Below are positions 33,466-41,495 of a DNA stretch of 64,000 nucleotides, in pieces. Made by a program: the position numbers and the translations under genes. Location of the stretch: positions 330,873 to 394,872 of the forward strand of contig NZ_JACIEW010000003.1 in the NCBI RefSeq assembly GCF_014197055.1, written 5' to 3'. Numbering within the stretch: the stretch's first letter is position 1; the number at the start of each line of letters is the position of its first letter. Source of the stretch: Devosia subaequoris. GTDB lineage: Bacteria > Pseudomonadota > Alphaproteobacteria > Rhizobiales > Devosiaceae. The notes below the pieces were generated by a model, which saw nothing but the letters and a program-made list of their open reading frames with translations, had not been told where the DNA came from and made no database searches.

Positions 33466-35223
33466 GTGAGCACGTCCAGCGACCGTATCAAGGTTTGGAC
33501 CAGGGTCGATTTGATCTTCAAGGCCAGCACCAGGTTCAACAATCCCTATGCCGACGCGCAGGTCTGGGTAGACCTTGAAGGCCCTAATTTCTCCAGGCGC
33601 GTATACGGATTCTGGAACGGCGGAGACGAGTGGGTCGTCCGCGTGCTTGCCAACGCCCCGGGCGAGTGGCACTGGACCAGTGGCAGCAGCCCCAATGATA
33701 CCGGACTATCGGGGCAATCCGGCAGGTTTGTCGCCGAGAGCTGGACGCCCGCAGAACTGGATGCCAATCCAAACCGACGCGGCATGATTGGGGCGACCCC
33801 GAATGGTCGTGGGCTGCAATACGCCGATGGCACCCCATTCTTTCTTCTGGGCGACACCTGGTGGTCTCTTCCCAGCTTCCGCTTTCCGCTTGCAGATGCA
33901 GCTACGACCACCGGCACGCTAGGGCCCCAGTCGACGCTCAATGACTATGTGGCCGTGCGCAAGGCTCAGGGGTTCAACTGCGTTGGCCTGATTGCGGCCC
34001 AGCCCGCCTGGGCCAATGACGGTAAGCCGAACAGCCTGCAAATGGACGATGGCACCTGGGTGCGGGCCGCCTGGAAACAGCCCGGCACCCAGTCTGCCAA
34101 GGACATGCACAATGAAGGCGGGCGTCCTTTCGAGTTTCCCGGCAAGGTGCCGGGCTTCGAGGACGTATTTCCCGACATGGACCGCATCAATCCGGACTAT
34201 TTCAAGGTTCTGGATCGCAAGATCGATTATCTCAACGATCAGGGCATGGTGCCGTTCATTGAGATTTCGCGCCGCGACAGCGGCCAATGCTGGCAGAAAT
34301 TTTACGACTGGCCGGAATCTTACGCGCGCTATGTGCAGTACATGATCGCTCGCTATGGAGCGCATATCACGCTGCTGAGCCCCATCCATTACGACTACTA
34401 TGAACAAACGATCCCGGCGGAGGACTACAATGTCCCGATCGACCTGGCGATCAAGCGCTATGGCAAGCCGCCTTTCGGCACCATGCTGACGGCCAATCCC
34501 AATCCTTCGACGCTGGTCAATTTCGGGCCGGACAGTTGGATTGACCTGCACCAGTCGGGCAATGTGCGCGAGCACTATACCTATTGGTACCTGACCGAGA
34601 TGTTTGAGGCCGAGCGCAAGCCGGCGATCAATGGCGAGCCCTATTATGCCGGGCTGCACCAGCTCGGGGAGCCTTACCCATTACGGGTGCCACCTGACAG
34701 TGAAGATGATCGCATCTATGTCCGCTCCGGCCTTTACGGCAGCTTCCTGTCAGGTGGGTTGGCCGGGTTCATCTATGGGGCCGAGGGCATCTGGCAATCC
34801 GACATCGAACCCGAATCCCTGCACAAGATGTGGGACAGCTTCGGTTGGAAATCGGGCAATCAGGTTCAGCACCTCAAGACTTTCGCGACTGTCGAGGGCC
34901 AGCGCTATCTTGAGCTGACCCCTTGCACCGAAATGGTAGTCCCCAACAAGACGGGCCCGGGATACGCCTATAAGGGGTGGAGCTATTGCGCGGCCACGCA
35001 GGACCGATCCTTGATCATGCTCTATTTCGAGGCCGACGCGCCGATGGAAGCAAGGCTGCGTGGGGTTAAGCCGGGTGACCAGTTCCAGCCGCGCTTCTTT
35101 GATCCGCGCAACGGCGATTGGCGCGAACCGGGCGAGGCCATTTCGGTGCCGCGCAATGGTGTGCTGCCCTTGCCACCCCGTCCCGATGCCGAGGACTGGG
35201 GCCTGATGCTACAGCGCCTCTGA
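33466..35223 (+). CDS. DUF5060/DUF4038 glycoside hydrolase-like protein
   Basis: A 585-residue protein with an N-terminal beta-sandwich of the DUF5060 type (residues about 8-90; FWNGGDEWVVRVLANAPGEWHW) and a TIM-barrel DUF4038 domain (about 110-450; GTPFFLLGDTWWSLP, then a QGMVPFIEISRR strand and NGEPYYAG), followed by a beta-rich C-terminus. DUF4038 relatives include apiosidases (GH140). No signal peptide is seen, so it would act in the cytoplasm on imported oligosaccharides. A GTG start follows GGGAGGA. It is 18 bases downstream of the crotonase gene. The substrate is not proven; a pectin-side-chain sugar is one option. Confidence 0.8.
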   Translation: MSTSSDRIKVWTRVDLIFKASTRFNNPYADAQVWVDLEGPNFSRRVYGFWNGGDEWVVRVLANAPGEWHWTSGSSPNDTGLSGQSGRFVAESWTPAELDANPNRRGMIGATPNGRGLQYADGTPFFLLGDTWWSLPSFRFPLADAATTTGTLGPQSTLNDYVAVRKAQGFNCVGLIAAQPAWANDGKPNSLQMDDGTWVRAAWKQPGTQSAKDMHNEGGRPFEFPGKVPGFEDVFPDMDRINPDYFKVLDRKIDYLNDQGMVPFIEISRRDSGQCWQKFYDWPESYARYVQYMIARYGAHITLLSPIHYDYYEQTIPAEDYNVPIDLAIKRYGKPPFGTMLTANPNPSTLVNFGPDSWIDLHQSGNVREHYTYWYLTEMFEAERKPAINGEPYYAGLHQLGEPYPLRVPPDSEDDRIYVRSGLYGSFLSGGLAGFIYGAEGIWQSDIEPESLHKMWDSFGWKSGNQVQHLKTFATVEGQRYLELTPCTEMVVPNKTGPGYAYKGWSYCAATQDRSLIMLYFEADAPMEARLRGVKPGDQFQPRFFDPRNGDWREPGEAISVPRNGVLPLPPRPDAEDWGLMLQRL

Positions 35224-35248
35224 GCGCAAGACGTTCCTCCCAGGGAAT

Positions 35249-35281
35249 GAAAGCGCCGTGCCCAGATGGGCCGGCGCTTTC
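35249..35281 (+). terminator. Terminator-like hairpin after the DUF4038 gene
   Basis: GAAAGCGCCG and CGGCGCTTTC form a 10-bp stem with a 13-base loop, 25 bases after the stop codon. GCTTTGG follows. It probably ends the CoA transferase operon. Confidence 0.5.
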
Positions 35282-35295
35282 GCTTTGGTGGGATG

Positions 35296-35320
35296 AAAAA
35301 GGGGCGCCTTTCAGCGCCCC
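35296..35320 (-). terminator. Intrinsic terminator of the RraA 3/RpiB operon
   Basis: On the minus strand GGGGCGC and GCGCCCC form a stem that is followed directly by TTTTT. It lies 25 bases past the stop of the minus-strand RraA-like gene, a textbook rho-independent terminator. Confidence 0.75.
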
Positions 35321-35344
35321 TCTGAACATGGCTGTGATCCCCTG

Positions 35345-36121
35345 CTATTTCTTCCGCAGCCGCTTCATGAAGTCCTCGCGGTTCTTCCTGTAGGGGTGCG
35401 GCGGCATGTCGGGGAACATGGATTGGGTGGACTCATCGGGCGCAATGCCAAGCGCTTCGAACAGCATGCCCCGGTCGTAACGATCATTCTCGGATTCCTG
35501 CTTGGCATAATAGAGCACGTCATCAATCACGTCCTGCGGCACCACGATGGCGCCATCGCCGTCCGCCACCACAAGATCGCCCGGACGGACTGTCGCGCCG
35601 CCAATCTCGACCGTTGAATTGGGCTCTCCGAATTCGACACGCCCCTGGTACATGGGCTGCACCACCCAGCGGTGCCAGCATGGCATGGCTTTCTGGTAGA
35701 GCTGCTCATCGGTGTCGCGTGCTCCGCCATTGGTCAGAACACCCTTCACCCCGTTCGCGGCCCAGACCATGGAATCCATCGAGCCAATGGCGGGTGTCTT
35801 CTGGCCCATGGTGTCGATGACCAGAAAATCGCCCTCCCCTACCTGCTCCTTGAAATCCCCCATGTTCCAGAGCTGACGGTACCAGTAGTCATAGGCCCAT
35901 TTGGTATAGTCCTCGGGTGACAGTTCCGGTACTCGCTGCTGGGTCGGAATGTGCCGGTAGGTCTGGGCGAATCCGGCAGCCTTGGTGCGATAGAGCGGCC
36001 GGATTTCGGGATCAACCGTCCCGACGTGATGCAGCCCAACCCAATCCATGCCATCGCGGACATCGGTCACCCTGAGCTTGGCGACCGTATCGAGAATTTC
36101 CTTGCGCTTCTTGGCGTCCAT
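35345..36121 (-). CDS. RraA-family aldolase/decarboxylase-like protein (3)
   Basis: Third RraA/HMG-CHA aldolase paralogue, 258 residues. The family core is GVLTNGGARDTDEQ (Arg-Asp pair) and IGGATVRPGDLVVADGDGAIVVPQ. It differs clearly from the other two in the middle (residues 70-110, YWYRQLWNMGDFKEQ) and has a longer C-terminus ending DFMKRLRKK, so it probably has a different substrate. A GGGAGG site precedes the ATG. It follows the RpiB-like gene after 24 bases and the pair has its own operator, so it may serve a separate step from the TTGTATGCAA regulon. Confidence 0.82.
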   Translation of the reverse strand: MDAKKRKEILDTVAKLRVTDVRDGMDWVGLHHVGTVDPEIRPLYRTKAAGFAQTYRHIPTQQRVPELSPEDYTKWAYDYWYRQLWNMGDFKEQVGEGDFLVIDTMGQKTPAIGSMDSMVWAANGVKGVLTNGGARDTDEQLYQKAMPCWHRWVVQPMYQGRVEFGEPNSTVEIGGATVRPGDLVVADGDGAIVVPQDVIDDVLYYAKQESENDRYDRGMLFEALGIAPDESTQSMFPDMPPHPYRKNREDFMKRLRKK

Positions 36122-36145
36122 TGATGCCTCCCTTGTTGATGATGT

Positions 36146-36643
36146 TCATTCGCCGCGCCGACGATCCATCTCGGCCAGCTTCTCCACGCGGCGGCGGAAA
36201 TGCGGTTCGGTGCTGAATTCGGCGGCGAGGAATGCGCGCGTGACGTCGGCTGCGATCTGCGGCCCGATGATCCAGCCGCCAATGCAAAGCACATTGACAT
36301 TGTCATGCTCGACACATTGCCGGGCGACATAGGTGTCATTGGCCACGGCGGCCCGAATGCCCGCAATCTTGTTGGCGGCAATGCAAGCTCCGGCGCCTGT
36401 GCCGCAGACGAGCACGACCCGATCCACCTTGCCTGCCTGGATCAAGCCAATGGCGGAGCGGGTGACATCGGGAAAATCCACCGGCTCTTCCGAAGTCGCG
36501 CCCATCTCGATCACATCATCGCAATGCTGGGCCAGGACGTCCCGGATGAACCGCTTCATCGGAAAGCCGGCATGGTCACAGGCCAGCCCGATGGCGGCTC
36601 GGCGCGGAATCTCCAATCCCCTCGCTGACAGCGTCTCGTTCAC
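36146..36643 (-). CDS. RpiB/LacAB-family sugar-phosphate isomerase
   Basis: A 165-residue isomerase of the RpiB family, which interconverts aldose and ketose phosphates (ribose-5-P/ribulose-5-P, or tetrose and hexose phosphates in paralogues). ACDHAGFPMKRF lies near the start. The motif VLVCGTGAGACIAANK contains the cysteine equivalent to RpiB Cys65. HDNVNVLCIGGWIIG is also typical. I chose the GTG at 36643 because AGGAGG sits at ideal spacing before it; the longer in-frame ATG at 36673 has no ribosome binding site and would begin next to the operator. It is first in a two-gene operon with RraA 3. Confidence 0.83.
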   Translation of the reverse strand: MNETLSARGLEIPRRAAIGLACDHAGFPMKRFIRDVLAQHCDDVIEMGATSEEPVDFPDVTRSAIGLIQAGKVDRVVLVCGTGAGACIAANKIAGIRAAVANDTYVARQCVEHDNVNVLCIGGWIIGPQIAADVTRAFLAAEFSTEPHFRRRVEKLAEMDRRRGE

Positions 36644-36676
36644 CTCGATCCTCCTCGTTTCCACAGAGCTCATACC

Positions 36677-36689
36677 GTGGTATTACCAC
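36677..36689. promoter_or_regulatory. FadR-type operator between rpiB-like and divergent gntR
   Basis: GTGGTATTACCAC is a perfect 6+1+6 palindrome of the TGGTNNNACCA type bound by FCD/FadR-type GntR regulators. It lies 34 bases upstream of the RpiB-like start and 84 bases upstream of the divergent regulator. Confidence 0.7.
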
Positions 36690-36772
36690 TTTGACAAGGA
36701 GTGACGTTCATCGCGCGCTTGACAGGACCGGGCCAAGCCAGCCAATTCGCGCGGTACAAGGGGAAAGACGGG

Positions 36773-37519
36773 ATGGGAGCAGGACTAACGCGAGAGCCAG
36801 CCGAAGAGGCAACCGGTTACGACCAGGTGTTTGCCTTTGTGCGCGAACAATTGCTCTCAGGACAGATGAAGGCCGGAGACCGTCTGCTACCTGAACGGGA
36901 ACTGGCCACACGGCTCGGCGTCAGCCGCCCGGTGATCCGCGAAGTGCTGCGGGCACTGGCCGCCATCGGCGTGATCGAAATTCGCCATGGCTATGGCAGC
37001 GTGGTGCGGCGCCCCGATTTTGCCGAATTGGGCGACCTGTTCACCATGATGCTCGCCCAGCAGGGCGAAGTGGTTGAGGATGTGATGGAGGCGCGCATTG
37101 CCATTGAGCGGCAGGCCATCAGACTGGCCTGCGCCCGCGCAACGTCAACTGATCTTGCTGCACTCGGCAAGGCATTGCGGCGGGTTGAAGAAACCGTGAC
37201 AGATCCGCAAATCGGCGGCGATGCCGACTTTGCCTTTCACGCTGCCCTGATCGCGGCTGCACATTCCCCGACCCTGGCGAGCTTGCACGCCGCCATCGCC
37301 GTCCTGCTCAAGCGCTCGCATCTGGAACGACGCGAGCGTATTACCAGCCTGGACGGCATTGAGACCTATTTGGTCGAACACCATCGCGAATTGCTGGCGG
37401 CCGTGGCGGCCAGAGACGCTGACAGCGCCGATCGGCTGCTGATGCAGCACTTTGCAATCGGCACCGAATATCAGCGGCGCGCGGCGGCCGAGCGTGACCG
37501 GAGCTCGTCTACCAGCTGA
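36773..37519 (+). CDS. FCD-type GntR transcriptional regulator
   Basis: A 248-residue regulator. The GntR winged helix occupies residues about 18-85 (AGDRLLPERELATRLGVSRPVIREVLRALAAIGVIEIRHGYGSVV) and the FCD domain about 95-235 with histidine candidates for metal-ligand binding (DFAFHAALIAAAHS; HHRELLAAV). I chose the ATG at 36773, with GGGGA upstream, rather than the GTG at 36701, whose AAGGA is too close. It diverges from the RpiB-like operon and probably represses it through GTGGTATTACCAC. The 3' end runs into an aldehyde dehydrogenase relic on the other strand. Confidence 0.82.
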   Translation: MGAGLTREPAEEATGYDQVFAFVREQLLSGQMKAGDRLLPERELATRLGVSRPVIREVLRALAAIGVIEIRHGYGSVVRRPDFAELGDLFTMMLAQQGEVVEDVMEARIAIERQAIRLACARATSTDLAALGKALRRVEETVTDPQIGGDADFAFHAALIAAAHSPTLASLHAAIAVLLKRSHLERRERITSLDGIETYLVEHHRELLAAVAARDADSADRLLMQHFAIGTEYQRRAAAERDRSSSTS

Positions 37520-37780
37520 CTGCGATACCTCCCAAATTCGAGATTGCCGAGCTGAGTGCCCTCTCGCCCAGCCCGCTCAGCTTGGTGCCACCGACGGGCG
37601 CCGCGGGGCCGGATGCCAGGCCACGGTTAAGCCCGACAGTTTCCGACGCCCGGATCATGCAGCATCGCCCTTATAGGTGGTGATGATATTGATTACCCCA
37701 TCGGGCACACCCGCTTCGCGATAGATTTCTGCCAGGCACAAGCGGGACGCGCACCGGGTCGCGTTCTCGCCCGCTGGTCT
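37509..37780 (-). pseudogene. Aldehyde dehydrogenase (succinate-semialdehyde type) relic
   Basis: Two short stretches on the minus strand resemble an aldehyde dehydrogenase. The upstream one reads LAEIYREAGVPDGVINIITT and then stops (TGA at 37655-37657). Immediately after, in another frame, comes ETVGLNRGLASGPAAPVGG followed by TKLSGLGERA, which matches the C-terminal GLNRGL..PAAPFGGVKQSGLGRE region of GabD-like enzymes. About 200 residues between these segments, including the catalytic cysteine, are gone and frames are broken. It is a decayed gene. The remaining 100 bases to aroQ show nothing recognisable. Confidence 0.6.
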
Positions 37781-37887
37781 GCCTGCCAGAGCCGACGCTC
37801 AAGGATGACAAGCCATTCAGTCTTAGCTGCCTCGTGATCTGGACCACGGCCCAAGCTTCGATCTTGGCCAATAACTATTGATTTAAG

Positions 37888-38325
37888 TTAGTCAGCCAAA
37901 GGCAGCGGTCGGATCAGCGCCTTGACGGCCACTTCATAGCCATAGGCCCCAAGGCCTGCGATCACTGCGTTGGCGCGCATGGAGACATAAGAGCGATGAT
38001 AGATCGGCTCTCTCTTGTGAATGTTGGAGATATGCAACTCGATAACCGGGCCCTCCACCATTTTCAAAGCATCCAGCAGAGCCAGTGAAGTGAAGGTAAG
38101 GGCTGCTGGATTGATCACAATTCCGGAGCCCTCATCGATTGCCTCGTGAACCAAACCGATGAGTTTTTCTTCGCTGTTGGTCTGGTGAAAAATGACCCCA
38201 CGCTCGCCGGCTGCAGCCCTGCACATCGCCTCCACCTCGGCCAGTGTCGTCGTGCCGTAAATATGCGGCTCGCGCTTTCCCAAGCGATTCAGATTAGGGC
38301 CGTTGAGGACGTAGATGGGCTTCAT
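37888..38325 (-). CDS. aroQ: Type II 3-dehydroquinate dehydratase
   Basis: A 145-residue type II dehydroquinase, which interconverts 3-dehydroquinate and 3-dehydroshikimate. The start IYVLNGPNLNRLGKREPHIYG holds the catalytic Arg and Tyr and the substrate Asn. IELHISNIHKREPIYHRSY is intact. The usual NPxAYxHTS loop reads NPAALTFTS, so the conserved Tyr and His are replaced by Leu and Phe, and the lid HQTNSEEKL lacks the usual His after Asn. It is the last gene of the TRAP operon, 15 bases after dctM, which points to catabolism of imported quinate rather than aromatic amino-acid synthesis. Confidence 0.84.
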   Translation of the reverse strand: MKPIYVLNGPNLNRLGKREPHIYGTTTLAEVEAMCRAAAGERGVIFHQTNSEEKLIGLVHEAIDEGSGIVINPAALTFTSLALLDALKMVEGPVIELHISNIHKREPIYHRSYVSMRANAVIAGLGAYGYEVAVKALIRPLPLAD

Positions 38326-38340
38326 TTGGTATCCTTCGGA

Positions 38341-39645
38341 TTAACCCTGGTAGCCAAACAGACGCGGCAACCACAGCACTGTTTCGGGCACGAAGGTGAA
38401 CAGCATCAGCGCCGCCAGCAGCACAGCCAGGAACGGCAGCGTGTCGCTCACTATGTCCTTGAGTTTGGCGCCCGAGACCGTCTGCATCACGAAGAGCAGC
38501 ATGCCATAGGGCGGGGTTATCAGGCCGATCATTACATTGACGACCGCGACGACGCCGAAATGCACCAAGTCGATGCCAAGAGCTGCAGCCGAGGGCACCA
38601 GGACCGGGATGATGATCAGGATAATTGCCGTTCCTTCGAGGACGCAGCCGAGCAGCAGCAGAACAACATTGACGAAGATCAGGAACATCACCGCATCGAG
38701 GTTCCATTCCGTGAGCACTGCGCTCAAAGACGCTGGAATGTTTTCGACCGTGACCACGTAATTGAGCACCAATGCGCCGGCGATCAGCATACCGATCGAC
38801 ACGGTGGTTTTTGAGCTGACCACCAACGACGAATAAAAGCTCCTCCAGCTGATCGAGCGATAAAGCACGATCGAGACGACGAGCGCATAGGCGGCAGCGA
38901 CAGCAGCGGCTTCGGTGGGTGTGGTGATACCGCTGTAGATAAAGAATAGCAGCACAACAGGCATCATCAGGGCCGGTAGAGACTGCCAGGTGATTTTGGG
39001 CAGCTGCCGCAGCGGCACCGGGGCTTCCACCGGAAAGTTGTGCTTCTTGGCCTTGTAAAAAATGATCAAGGCCAGCGAGAGACCCATGATCACACCGGGA
39101 ATGATCCCACCCATAAACAAGTAGCCAATCGACGCATCGGAAACCAGGGCATAGAGCACCATGGGTATGGAAGGCGGAATGATCGGCCCGATCACTGCCG
39201 ACGAGGCCGTGAGCGCCGCAGCGAAGGAATTGGGGTATTTCCCGTCGCGCGTCATCAGCGAGTGGACCATTTTGCCGGTCCCGGCCGCATCAGCAATTGC
39301 CGAGCCCGACATGCCCGCAAAAACGATTGACTGCAGCACATTGACCAGCGCCAGACCGCCCCGGAATCGGCCGACCACGGCGTTGCACCAGACCAGTAGC
39401 TTGTCCGAGAGGGAGCCGATATTCATGAACTCGGCCGCCAGGATGAACAGCGGTACAGCCAGGATGATGTAGTTGGCGTACATGCGGTTGAGGAATTGCT
39501 CAGCCACGATCCCCATGTCTAAGCCGTTGAGGAGGAGATAGAGGATCGAGCCGCCGATCATCGACAAGCCAATCGGCAACCCTAGAACGGCCAGCACCAG
39601 AATTGCGGCAATACAGAGAAAGAAGGGGTCGGTGAGCAGTTCCAT
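38341..39645 (-). CDS. dctM: TRAP transporter large permease (DctM type)
   Basis: A 434-residue large membrane subunit of a tripartite ATP-independent periplasmic transporter, with about 12 membrane segments. Family motifs include VPLFILAAEFMNIG, SIVFAGMSGSAIADAAGTG and IGPIIPPSIPMVLYA. It couples sodium influx to import of organic acids captured by DctP. The ATG overlaps the dctQ stop by one base, and aroQ follows 15 bases after the stop. From the operon content, the cargo is probably quinate, shikimate or a related hydroxy-acid. Confidence 0.9.
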   Translation of the reverse strand: MELLTDPFFLCIAAILVLAVLGLPIGLSMIGGSILYLLLNGLDMGIVAEQFLNRMYANYIILAVPLFILAAEFMNIGSLSDKLLVWCNAVVGRFRGGLALVNVLQSIVFAGMSGSAIADAAGTGKMVHSLMTRDGKYPNSFAAALTASSAVIGPIIPPSIPMVLYALVSDASIGYLFMGGIIPGVIMGLSLALIIFYKAKKHNFPVEAPVPLRQLPKITWQSLPALMMPVVLLFFIYSGITTPTEAAAVAAAYALVVSIVLYRSISWRSFYSSLVVSSKTTVSIGMLIAGALVLNYVVTVENIPASLSAVLTEWNLDAVMFLIFVNVVLLLLGCVLEGTAIILIIIPVLVPSAAALGIDLVHFGVVAVVNVMIGLITPPYGMLLFVMQTVSGAKLKDIVSDTLPFLAVLLAALMLFTFVPETVLWLPRLFGYQG

Positions 39646-40139
39646 TATTTGGTCTCTTCCTGCTCTTCACGTCCCCAAACCGCCACGCCAGCGCGCCAGA
39701 TATACCGGATCACGGTCACGACGGCGAAGACGATAAAGATGGAATAGACGTAGTCGTAGCGGATCTTGAGATAGGCGGTCTTTTCGACCTTCATGAACAA
39801 GATGTAGTCGATAATGGCGGGAAGGGCTGTCGCCAAAAGGACGACGATCGCCAGAGCGGTGATCACCGTCATCACGCGGCGCGCCTTGTTGCCTACTGCC
39901 GAATAGACAACGTCAAGCCGGACGTCGTCGCGGTCACGCAATACAAAGGCGGCGCCAAACAGGACGATCCACACCCACAGGATAGCGCTGATCTCATGCG
40001 CCCAACCTGTCGGCAATTGCAGCACGTAGCGAAACACAATCTGGATGATAAAGGCGAAGAACATCGCGCCCAGCATCAGCGCCAGAATGTTTTCAGCTCT
40101 TTTGGACAACCAGCGTCCAAGCTGGATCAGGCCGGCCAT
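39645..40139 (-). CDS. dctQ: TRAP transporter small permease (DctQ type)
   Basis: A 164-residue small membrane subunit with four predicted membrane segments. The segment VLQLPTGWAHEISAILWVWIVLFGAAFVLRDRDDVRLDV (residues about 38-77) is diagnostic of DctQ. It holds the large permease and bridges it to the binding protein. It lies downstream of dctP after a terminator-like hairpin and overlaps dctM by a single base. Confidence 0.88.
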   Translation of the reverse strand: MAGLIQLGRWLSKRAENILALMLGAMFFAFIIQIVFRYVLQLPTGWAHEISAILWVWIVLFGAAFVLRDRDDVRLDVVYSAVGNKARRVMTVITALAIVVLLATALPAIIDYILFMKVEKTAYLKIRYDYVYSIFIVFAVVTVIRYIWRAGVAVWGREEQEETK

Positions 40140-40208
40140 ATCGTCCTCCCCGTCGATAGCAATGGGGGCACGCTATCGCCGTCGTCTCTGTATGAGAAAT
40201 GCAAAAAT

Positions 40209-40232
40209 GGGTGCCGCTCAATGGCGGCACCC
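40209..40232 (-). terminator. Attenuator-like terminator between dctP and dctQ
   Basis: On the minus strand GGGTGCCGC and GCGGCACCC form a perfect 9-bp stem with a 6-base loop, followed by ATTTTTGC. It lies 11 bases past the dctP stop and should terminate a fraction of transcripts, giving excess DctP over DctQM. Confidence 0.65.
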
Positions 40233-40242
40233 GAACGCGTAA

Positions 40243-41223
40243 TTACAGCGCGTTGATGGCGTCGAGCGCGCCTCCCGGCCAATCGTTGGCCAGATCGGAC
40301 TCGAGATATTTCTGCTGCGCATAAGTGCGGAAGGCATCCTGATCGGGCTCATAGATATCCAGGCCCACGCTCTTGAAGCGGTCAACCAGTTCAGCCTCGC
40401 GCTTCAGGTGCTCTTCCTGGCTGAAGTCGATGGCAACCTTGGCAGCGGCCTGGAAGGCCTCCTGCTGTTCCGGGTTCATGGCGTCCCAGGCAGAGTTGCT
40501 GATCACCAGAAGGTCGAAACCAACCAGGTGTGAGGTCAGGACAATCTGGTCCATGACTTCGTAGAACTTCATGTTCTCAACGTTTGGCAGCGGGTTGTCC
40601 TGGCCGTCGATGGCACCGGTCTGAAGCCCTGTATAAACCTCGGCATAGGCCATTGGTGTTGGGTTGGCACCCAGCGACGTGCCCAGGAACTGCCAAGCAT
40701 CGCCGCCCGGCATGCGCAGCTTGATACCGGCCATGTCCGCTGGGGTTGCGATCTTTTTGTCACCGCGCAAGCCAACCTGACGGGCACCGAAATAGGTCGG
40801 CCCGAGAATCTTGATGCCGAGCTGGTCTGACGCCATCTGCTTGAATTCAGCACCCACTTCGCTGTCAAAGAAAGCACGCAGGTGGGCAGCATCCCTAAAC
40901 AGGTAGGCCGAGGTCAGCAGCGACCAGGCGGGAATCTGGTTGGAGATGTCCTGAGGAGCAATGTTGCCCAATTCCAGGTTGCCACGTTGCAGCGCTACCA
41001 GCTCGGTGCCCTGCGCAAACAGAGTTGCCCCGTAGTAGGGCTCAACAGTGGCAAAGTCCGCAACCTGCGATGAGAGCAGGTTGATCATTTCAGCGCGAAT
41101 GTCCTGCTCCGAAAACACCGCAGAAAAGCGCAGCGTTGGATTATCCTGGGCAAGCGCCGGGAAGGCAGCTGCCAGCACCAGGCCACCCACCATAAGGGCG
41201 CGACGTGAAAGCGAAATATTCAT
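40243..41223 (-). CDS. dctP: TRAP transporter substrate-binding protein (DctP type)
   Basis: A 326-residue periplasmic receptor. The signal peptide (residues 1-25, ending PALAQ) is preceded by a twin-arginine-like SRRAL. The substrate-binding arginine lies in GIKLRMPGGDAWQFLG (near residue 155), followed by PMAYAEVYTGLQTGAIDGQDNP. I chose the ATG at 41223, which follows GGGAGG. It is the first gene of dctPQM-aroQ. A TetR-type site lies about 160 bases upstream, between dctP and the divergent gntR gene. The operon suggests quinate or shikimate as cargo. Confidence 0.9.
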   Translation of the reverse strand: MNISLSRRALMVGGLVLAAAFPALAQDNPTLRFSAVFSEQDIRAEMINLLSSQVADFATVEPYYGATLFAQGTELVALQRGNLELGNIAPQDISNQIPAWSLLTSAYLFRDAAHLRAFFDSEVGAEFKQMASDQLGIKILGPTYFGARQVGLRGDKKIATPADMAGIKLRMPGGDAWQFLGTSLGANPTPMAYAEVYTGLQTGAIDGQDNPLPNVENMKFYEVMDQIVLTSHLVGFDLLVISNSAWDAMNPEQQEAFQAAAKVAIDFSQEEHLKREAELVDRFKSVGLDIYEPDQDAFRTYAQQKYLESDLANDWPGGALDAINAL

Positions 41224-41380
41224 CAATCTTCCTCCCTGGAATGTCTCACATTCCACTTTTGTTACCTTCGTGAGCCGAACCCACTGCGGCCCGGCATGAT
41301 CCGTTGCGGGTCTTCACTCCCATCGAACGGATGTGCTCCGACACTGAAAACCTCCCGTCATCGGGCTGGATGCACTTTGT

Positions 41381-41394
41381 ACGAAATGGTTCGT
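41381..41394. promoter_or_regulatory. TetR-type operator upstream of dctP
   Basis: ACGAAATGGTTCGT, one mismatch from the perfect ACGAACTGGTTCGT at 44000-44013. It lies within TGTACGAA-TGGTTCGTTCA, which is shared with the other two copies. The 272-base gap 41224-41495 otherwise shows only AT-rich sequence. Confidence 0.65.
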
Positions 41395-41495
41395 TCATGT
41401 CAATGGCGAGAATTTGACGCTGAAAGCCTACTTCCTATTTCTCAGCTAAACTGTTAACTATCAGACAATACTCACTTCGTCAGATAACTTTGATT

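Noticed and set aside
41441..41490. Possible operator for the GntR gene (TATCAGACA ... TCAGATAAC)
   Set aside because: The two parts are only partly symmetrical and the spacing is irregular; too weak to list as a site.
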